Shown: positions 56,371 to 64,000 of the stretch, in pieces
How the letters are laid out: each line of letters starts with the position of its first letter
How positions within the stretch are numbered: the stretch's first letter is position 1
Assembly (NCBI GenBank): GCA_948099385.1
Contig: CANUEZ040000163.1
Location: 8,687,001-8,751,000 of the forward strand
Reading direction: 5' to 3'
Length of the DNA stretch: 64,000 bases
Source of the DNA: Fasciola hepatica
Lineage: Eukaryota; Platyhelminthes; Trematoda; Plagiorchiida; Fasciolidae
Translations under genes and position numbers: made by a program
Notes under the pieces: generated by a model
Told to the model about the DNA's origin: nothing
Database searches by the model: none
Seen by the model: only the letters and a program-made list of their open reading frames with translations

Positions 56371-58139
56371 AGAGAAATAATCAAGTTCTTTCGTATAATT
56401 AGTGATGAAAGCCAAAATCGTGTCGGTTTGATAGACATTCGATAATGTCATTGCCAACATTTTTAATTTGATCATAGAGGTTTGTGAGATTCACGGAGGA
56501 CGGATGCCGAAATATCGCTTGTAGACTTTCCATAAGGTGCAAAATCTTGCTTTATGATAGTGTTTCTTTTTGGATTTTCTTTGAGGACCAAATTCGGGGT
56601 TATTCAACACTGAACAATAGATACTGGCACGCGTTTATTCCTTTGAATCATTTCTGAATTGCATCAGTTTCGATGTTAGAATCTGCGTGCAATACTCATG
56701 CTTCAGTAGGTACAGAAGCCAAAATATGTAAAAGGAAAGGATCGATGTTGCTACCTCACAGTGGTGATCGGGTTTGCATTCCGCGATGACCCCACAGGGC
56801 TATATCCACTGGAATTCAACGTGCTCCTTAGAGCCTTTCATATCAGCTACGCCGTGAGTGAGTATCCAGACAAAAGCAACGAAGCATTGCCAAAAGGCGT
56901 GATGAGTTCTTCGCCCGGCAGCGAACCCTCTACATAAAAACAATAGAAGCACAAAGATAGCAAAGTCTTGTGCACGAATGTGGCTTGCCCTCTAACTAAG
57001 GTTATCGTTTTTTGCCTCTTACTAAGCTACCATGAGTGGGGTAAGATAAACGAGGACGTCTTGAGCATCCTGGATTGCCAAGCCACCATCCAAAAGGAGT
57101 ATGAACCGCTCTTTCGGTCACCAGCTCCCAACACACGAACCTCCTTTTGCCGGACATGTAGCACTTGGTTGTGCACGAGCTAGGGTTGCTTCCCCGAACA
57201 GGAAGCCGAGTGACTCTGAGGCGCCACCTCGTACCTTATTCCCAAGACTCTTCATGGACAGCTTCTTCAAAGAAATCGTCTCTGGGCAGGTACTTTTGAG
57301 ACATTCACGAACCAGGCTCGGCCTCTCGCTGGAGCTAGCCTCACAGAAGAAATCACCCACATAGGTGCAGCAAATATCATTGGCTTACAAACTTCCATAA
57401 TAGTCGTGTAGGTAACGACGTTTGGACTCGAAGTACTGGGATTGGCCTTATAGAATTGGTGGGTTTAAATAAGTTACACAGAATTACTGTGAAATGTTTC
57501 CAGCACGAGTTTTGGGTTTCGTCAAAAGCAGCTCAAACCTTCCAACGATCGATGTAGTAAAAAGTTTCAAAAAGAAACGTTTTTTTTCAGTTCTTAGTTT
57601 AAAAAAGGCATCGGATTCAATGGACAGTCAGTTTATCTATTCTTTCCCTTTTAAATTCTTTCCAGTAGAACTTTCCCATTTCTACAACGCATACTCGAAG
57701 AGACTGCACAGTAGATGTCTGACTATCAGCGGGCCTCTTGAAATCCTTTGAAATTTTCGAATCATTAATACCTGCGCGAGCATTACTGATACATCTAGAA
57801 GGGATTTGTACAAAAGATTCTTCACAGTTCTGCTCTTTCTTTAATTTCCTTAAGTGTCCCTCTGTTGATCACGTCATCAGACTGGGAGTAAATATTTATC
57901 CAGTTTCTCTTCTGCTAGTCTGAATAGGGAATCCTTACTTCCTTGTATATCGTCTATACATACAAGAAGAGGAAGGATGTCAAAGGAGCTTTATTGTTTC
58001 ATTTTATCCTGTTTCACCGAAACAGTCAGTAATGATAATTAGAATTATAAAATTTAGCATCTCCTAGAGATACGTAAATGCTAATATATTTTAAGAAAGA
58101 GCTCACTGCCAAGTAGCAGCTGCCGAACGGGAAAGTGGT
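56371..58139. other. Unassigned sequence
   Basis: A relatively GC-rich stretch at 57030-57370 has overlapping open frames on both strands (up to 87 codons) but no motif I can assign. It may be an unrecognised repeat. Confidence 0.35.
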
Positions 58140-58225
58140 CGTTGAGAGCGACTGGATTTGAACCGGAGACTTTCAAATTCCAGGTTCATCTTGGCGACCA
58201 TGTCACACTACCACCTTTGTTATTT
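58135..58225 (-). repeat. tRNA-like/SINE head
   Basis: On the minus strand GGTGGTAGTGTGACATGG is followed about 35 bp later by CCGGTTCAAATCCAG, a textbook polymerase III B-box. The full cloverleaf is not convincing, so a tRNA-derived SINE is more likely than a functional tRNA gene. Confidence 0.4.
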
Positions 58226-59699
58226 TACGAATTTTCACTGAAATGTAACCTCTTCTTCATGTAACTTCAGTTAACCGACACAACGTCAGTGCTAATCAAG
58301 TCCCATTCAAAAAATTATAGAATGGCGGAATTTATTTTGATGGGCGCAGTAAGTTGATGAACCGAATGTATAACGCTTTTCCACTCCCATCACTCAGGGA
58401 ATATTGATATTTCGAACACTTTTAATTACTCCGTGCGTTGCATATTATCATTCGGTGTACCGCTTTTTCAGCTCAGCGACCTGCAACGTTCCGTTTGTGT
58501 GCACAGTTTGCTGATAAAGAATTGAGTCCCACGGTACGTACTTAAGGCACAAGCCGGAGAACTTGCCCTATTTCATAACAAACGGTTTCATCGAAACAGT
58601 TTATCAATTTATCCGAAAAGGAGGGTTTACTTCACCGAAAAATGAAGTTTAAAAGAGATTAGATCCTTCAGATTAAGTAAAATTTCAAGAACGCAGTTGA
58701 TAGAATACTGAGACTACATTTTGTATACAGTCAAGTTGGTCCAATTAGAAACTTTCAGGTTGAAGAATATTCATTTCATTTTTGTCTCCTAATGTATGTA
58801 GCTGTTTTATCAGAATCACTCCTATCAATTTTTTTGTATTTCTGAAGTTATAGTCGACAGCGAGTAGTGCTGCTCTAGTTCAATTTGACTCACAGAAGCG
58901 GCCAAACGTCGTTCAATCGGGTGAGACAAATTTTCACAGAAGATTCCCGTAGACCCTGTTCATTCACAAGTTCACTCACTAAGCATCCGATTGATCCCAT
59001 TGTCCTACTCAGCCCATAGATATTGACCGGTTTTGTTCTGAACGCCTTCACACATGAACTGTGCCAGTATTCATCTAGTTCGCATACGTACAAGTGGATT
59101 TTTATCATGAAGCGCAGTATTTACACGACCATCCTTCTTTGAATTGCGCACTAGGATAGCGAGGGGGAATTATTCTGTTTTTAACTGAGTTGTATGGTCC
59201 TATTTACAAAGTTATTGAATCTGCAGCGATAGAATACTGTGCGATACATTACATAATAATAGAGTATCATAAAAATAATGCAATATAAAATTTAAAAAAC
59301 AAATAAGCAGAATGAATTACGACTTTGTACGTTTTCATTCTGAAGAATGCCCAAATAAAGCAATTGCAGGAACCTGGTTTGTTCAATTCTTTCCCAATAA
59401 CTTCCACTCCAGTTTCTGATGATCAGTACTGAATGTAGTCCGTAACGTTACTGGAACAACAGTTCAGGTATTCCGTGGCCTTATGGATGACTAGTTATGT
59501 GCGCTTTATCACGTACACTTTGCGAATTGTATTGGCTGGAACTAGGAGAACCGCGACAGTGTGATGGATGGTTGTGTTCACTTTTCCCATAAATTATCTA
59601 TTCTCATTAAAGCGTTGGTTAGGACGATAGATTTTTTGTTAATTTGGTTGACAAGTGACCGAAATCCCGAGATTCTGATTAGAATTTGATGTTTTTCAA
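58226..59699. other. Unassigned sequence
   Basis: No recognisable content. Confidence 0.4.
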
Positions 59700-60145
59700 A
59701 GGGTTCTACGTTGACCTCAGAACATTTCATTGCTGCCCTTCTAACTGTGCTACAATGAAACGGCAATCTCATCGAGGGTTTCTACGAGGAGCAAGCAAAC
59801 TTCTTCACTGCTTGAATATCACAACCAACCAACTTTGACTATGCTGTTCAGTGTAGCTGGTATCACCATGGTATCGTCGAATTAGCTCGAGTGAAGGATA
59901 CATTCACAAATATTTTGATCCATACTTATCTCCAGATCATATGTGGTTTTCGACACGTTATCGTGATTCATTTATGGCCGTGTTTATGGCACCCCGTAGT
60001 TAAGAAGTATGAAGAACACGCACAAATATTTTCTGGTCATTCAGATGCGATGATGCAGATTGATTCCAATGCATTGTATTCTGACTGGAATGTGCCAGAT
60101 ATGCCATGTGAATTGCGAACCATTGACCATATTTGGGTTAGGTAA
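59700..60145 (+). pseudogene. Possible decayed coding segment, family unknown
   Basis: Protein-like blocks appear in sequence across frames: NLIEGFYEEQANFFTA and CSWYHHGIVELARVKDTF, then in another frame GYIHKYFDPYLSPDHMWFS, then back to KKYEEHAQIFSGHSD and DWNVPDMPCELRTIDHIWV. At least two frame changes and two stops are needed, so this would be a pseudogene or repeat-borne coding scrap. It is an inference from composition only. Confidence 0.25.
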
Positions 60146-63100
60146 CATTTGGATGGTTTGGGGGTGCAAGTCGGGACTGCAACGAAATAGTTAAAGGTGC
60201 AATTCAGCTAGACAATTTTCAAGTGGTAAACCGTGTGCCATACGTTTTTACTCCGGCACTTTAGCGAGATCAGTCCCCCGTCTACCCGTTCATTGCGATT
60301 TATCTTTAGCCTTGCATCTCCGGTCATTGAACCTGTTCTTAGGCGCACACTTCTCACTCGTGTAGCTCAAGCTTACCGACAAATACCTTGAATTGGGTTA
60401 TCTTACTACCCAAAATATTGCTCTACTAAGGTCTACTTGTTTTCAATATAATTTGTTCTGTCTAACAAGAGGTTGTTCTAAAATGGTCATTTTGCCTTCC
60501 CATTCTTGTCGCTGCTGGTAGAATATTATGGTCGACTCGGTAAACGAGTCATTATGTTTTCACTTCCACCCACACTTCAGTATTACTCAGATGGAGATCC
60601 ATTGCGCTGGTGAGCAACTCAGTTGTTTCAACAATTGACAAGCATGTTGCTGCTCCCGGGATCATTAGGAAGGACGTGATAATCAACCTCTGGACATCTT
60701 CTCACAGAGATAAAGGAATGAATGGACACACTAAGATGCTGTTGTGTTTCATTCGCAAGCTCACACTGCTGGCCTAAGTATAAGCAGAAGCCGAAATTAC
60801 GATAATTCAAGTGCATTGTCGACAATGACTGACTGACTGACTCTAAAGCGTCATTTTTTCAACGATTCACCACTGCATAGCAGGCTGATAAATAGAAGTA
60901 ACTTTACTTTCTGTGACATGATCATCGGTGGTTCTACTCCTCTTTATCAAATGCTATCAACTAGGCTATCCAGATAACTAATGTGCATTTTTCTGTTTTT
61001 CTCAGCGAAGAAGTAAGTGCATGTAGCTCTCCTTTTAACCTTCATCGAATTCAAGTACTTGAGTTGTGAAAAGGCAGATAGTATCGTTCGACAAAAGCAT
61101 CAAGATGAGACCCTATGTGCAGATCTACTCGAGACTTGTGCAAAAGGGCTCTAATTAGCACGTTGTTTCCTTGTACATGACAGCATAAAGGAAGAAATAA
61201 ATGCTTGCATATCAGAAATAACTAACTAGTGGTGGCCAAGCTCTGAAACAATAACTCGTTTAGCCTGCTTCAGTGTGGCAAGTAATTATGCTCAGAATTA
61301 GGACGAAACCATTTTTCTGCCGCCGACATTAGGCGCAAACAAAACAAGGTTTATTTACAATTGAATATTCCAGATATAAATAAGGACACAACGTTCATGT
61401 ACATCAATCATCCTTGGGTGTGTACTTATACTTCGGCATGGAGTCCATCAAGTTGCTAAGGAAATCCGTTTCTAACTCATGCTCCATCACATGTTCCATT
61501 TTTGACACCACTGGACAGTGTGAGTTCTCCATTTAGAACGGGACATTTTCGGCTACTCTTAAATCTAAATTATTAGGAGACAATGAAATGAAATGAATCC
61601 TCAAGTTGTGTACATTTTCACAAGATAACACGTGAATAATGAAGTGACAAATTGCTTCGCGTGAATAGATTTGCAAACTACTCGTGGCCCATGACATTGC
61701 GATTTACCCCGAGAAATACTTATTTACCACAAAGGTATGTTTTGTTCACGTGAGTGGATTTTTCAGTCATCAAGGTGAAACTTTTCTAGTCATTTACAGT
61801 GCCTCTAATTAAAGTCTATCAACAAAACTGGTCATGGTTTATTCCCGCCCAGTTCAATGACATTGGTCGGTTTTGTATCTTGGTATTATGCTGGTTACCG
61901 TGTAGGGAGAATTTCTTACCCTTCCACGATCCATAACCCACTAAGCATTGGTCTGTAAAACAAACTCATCGAAAAAATGATGGTTCTCATGATTTCAATT
62001 CCCTGATGAAATCAAAACATGCCCTGCTTTGTTAGGTGTTTAACACATCATTCACGTCACCTGATACTGGACGCATTTTAAATTGCCGCATCACGCTGGA
62101 TTAAGTACAGGGATCTACAGCAGTTTTTGGAGCGTATTATTTATGAAATCACCTTGCTTCAGTGTTCTTGGTCCTCTGTCTCTAAAATGTGTATTTTGAG
62201 AGAGTTCTTGTACCCCTATTTACATTAAAACACCAGAAAAGATCCGTCACCAGAAATCCCAAATTATCAGCCTTTGCAATTCTACTTTGATCCCCCTCAC
62301 GCAGTTGCCAGAAAAATCGGTTAGTGTGGATCGTTTCATCACCATCGCAATAAGTATATAGCGAGGTGCATGAAAGTCACCTTGATTCCATCGTTCACCT
62401 TGATGCAAACTGGAATCCTCTTTTTCGGCACATTTGACCGTTATCGTTTAGAAACATTTTCAAGCACATACTACGTGAAATCTTCCTATCATGGAAGAAC
62501 TCATCTTGACATTTTCCAGTAGGCGCAACTACAAGAAAATGCTGGTTAAAAACTTACTTCTACTGAACTTTTCAAATGGGGCGACGTTATAAATATGACT
62601 CAAGATAATTACTTCGATCCTGCATAACAATTTAATCATATTCCCATACATTGGTAATTCTTGGCTGTCATTGCTCACAGCGTTTTATCTCGCGTATTCA
62701 ACTATTTATAGCCCCGTACAAAATGACTTTCAATGAGAGTAACTTTTTTAAATACAGGTCATCCGCGGAAGTCGCGATATACCCTAATTAAATTACAAAC
62801 CTCAAGCACTATTCTGGGGAAACGTTTTAGTGCATCATAATCAATTATACTTCTGTTTTATGCGCATATGGGTAAAAGAGTGAGTAATAAGAGAAGTGAT
62901 TTTGTCATGTCCAAATTAACGACTCAGCCTGTATGAGATCGTCGCCTTTCATGATAGTCCTACCTGTGACATCGAATAATCAAATTTTGATAGTAACTTG
63001 CCTTTGTCACGAATCGGGCCGTTCAGAAGAGATGGGGAGGGACTCCAATTTCTAGACCACTGTGGGACAGTGTATCTGTAGAATTCGTATGTAGCAGACC

Positions 63101-63582
63101 GAAATAAATTCGGCCCTGAACTCGTTATTCCTTCATTTGAAATCGGGACTAAGTTGGGCCGGTATGGAATCGGAGATTTCCTAAGTGTATCACATAGCTT
63201 GAATATACAAACGAATATCACGGGACTGAGAGTTGGGGATGAGATTCAACTCAGATTTAGATGCACTTTTTAACCTGTCAATAAGTAATTGGTCATATCA
63301 TAATAATAATACTCGTGAAATGCAGTCAATGCATAGCTGATGAACAGGAACTCGGACAAAAGGATCAGTTCGGGCCTGTAGTAAGGGGAATACGAAATAA
63401 AACGAAACAAAACAGAATAAAAAGAACTTACAGAATTCCGCGGGTTTTGTTCTCTCGTCAATCGAGTGCATTTTGTTCGGACATGAATTGATCACAATTT
63501 CCTTAGTAAGTGCTTTCAGTGGCAATGGAATGGACGGAGGTAATCTGTAATAAAATCCTAAGGTCATTATAACCAAAAACTC

Positions 63583-63586
<4 letters not shown>
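60146..63586. other. 3.4 kb unassigned
   Basis: Anonymous AT-rich DNA. No motif-bearing frame, no tandem repeat beyond a short GACT run near 60830. Confidence 0.4.
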
Positions 63587-63631
<45 letters not shown>

Positions 63632-63632
63632 G
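63587..63632 (+). repeat. (TA)n microsatellite, one interruption
   Basis: TA repeats from 63587 to 63620, then TGTATATATATG. Confidence 0.9.
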
Positions 63633-63799
63633 CGTAAAAGTATCCCATTTATCGGAGGCGTAAAATATTATGAAGGTAAAACAAATTAGAACAGACTCGA
63701 AAAAATAATGGACATGTGATATAAGAAATACTGGGATATCGAATTCGGCTTCTTCCTCCCATCATTCTCGACCTACCTTCATTCATACTCAACACGTAC

Positions 63800-63898
63800 C
63801 TCTTTTCAAACACAAGGAAGGCATTGTAGCTTTCAACTGCTTCCCGGTGAAACCTTGATCTGGTGATTTCAGCATTTGAAGACCTGAGTCGTCTTGCC
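63800..63898 (-). CDS. Candidate 99-bp internal exon of a host gene
   Basis: On the minus strand a pyrimidine-rich acceptor (ACTCTTTCCAG) precedes and an excellent donor (AAGAG followed by GTACGT) ends a 99-bp open segment. Length is divisible by three with the same phase at both ends, so skipping would keep frame. The protein segment reads ARRLRSSNAEITRSRFHREA then VESYNAFLVFEK, a charged, probably helical stretch. No homologue comes to mind. The rest of the gene would lie beyond the window at higher coordinates and to the left. Confidence 0.45.
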
Positions 63899-64000
63899 CT
63901 GGAAAGAGTACAAATGTAGGAAATTGTGGAGAATTCATTTACTATCCTTAGTCGACAACGCACAATATATAAGTCCAAATTTGATGCAGCATACAGAATG

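Noticed and set aside
57101..57364. 87-codon ORF in a GC-richer patch
   Set aside because: Frames are open on both strands and no family motif is visible; cannot be supported as a gene.
58135..58225. Functional tRNA gene
   Set aside because: Good B-box but no convincing cloverleaf or anticodon arm; more likely a SINE head.

Overview
The window reads as a eukaryotic, AT-rich, gene-poor genomic segment that is mostly a retrotransposon graveyard. The organism is most likely a platyhelminth, probably a digenean trematode. That is an inference from the mixture of repeat families: Penelope-like elements (PLEs) with GIY-YIG endonuclease, RTE-type and CR1-type non-LTR elements, BEL/Pao and Ty3/gypsy LTR elements, and many short tRNA-like (SINE-like) heads. 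There are no prokaryotic features, no operons and no CRISPR array. Genuine host sequence is limited to a few candidate exons or short ORFs.

Region by region. 1-7.3 kb: a PLE (PLE-1) in a head-to-head and then tandem array. It holds two nearly identical 2,665-bp units, each encoding an RT (667 codons) and a GIY-YIG domain (148 codons) in different frames. A 402-bp palindrome made of PLE-1 tail sequence and a second 154-bp palindrome follow. 7.3-15.5 kb: a very large palindrome (arms about 3.2 kb, spacer about 0.56 kb), each arm a CR1 endonuclease/early-RT fragment fused to a BEL/Pao gag-protease fragment. 15.7-17.8 kb: decayed CR1 and RTE fragments. 18.95-22.4 kb: a decayed Ty3/gypsy pol on the minus strand, interrupted by two younger insertions. 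One is a 1,012-bp PLE-2 fragment with a 12-bp target-site duplication (TSD). The other is a 126-bp foldback with a 13-bp TSD whose arms match the PLE-1 tail. 25.7-29.55 kb: a full-length but inactivated RTE element with a 12-bp TSD and a (GAT)5 tail. 30-60 kb: mostly unassigned DNA with RTE scraps, a 1.5-kb tandem duplication, SINE-like repeats, a third PLE (PLE-3) bounded by about 290-bp inverted repeats, and a few host-like coding candidates. These include a complete 54-codon tail-anchored ORF at 44.3 kb, a decayed 277-codon frame at 49.4 kb and an apparent terminal exon at 51.5 kb. 60-64 kb is mostly unassigned apart from a (TA)n tract and a 99-bp exon candidate with good splice sites at 63.8 kb.

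The most interesting pattern is that PLE sequences here repeatedly end as inverted repeats of their own 3' tail: PLE-1 tail palindrome, PLE-2, PLE-3, and a minimal foldback consisting of nothing but tail and inverted tail. The gypsy target shows that at least two of these are true insertions, because the TSDs are visible and the gypsy reading frame resumes across them. This suggests a reproducible way of generating small, mobile foldback elements from PLE tails. Large palindromes can also be made by library or assembly chimeras, so the 1-kb and 3.2-kb inverted repeats need read-level confirmation.
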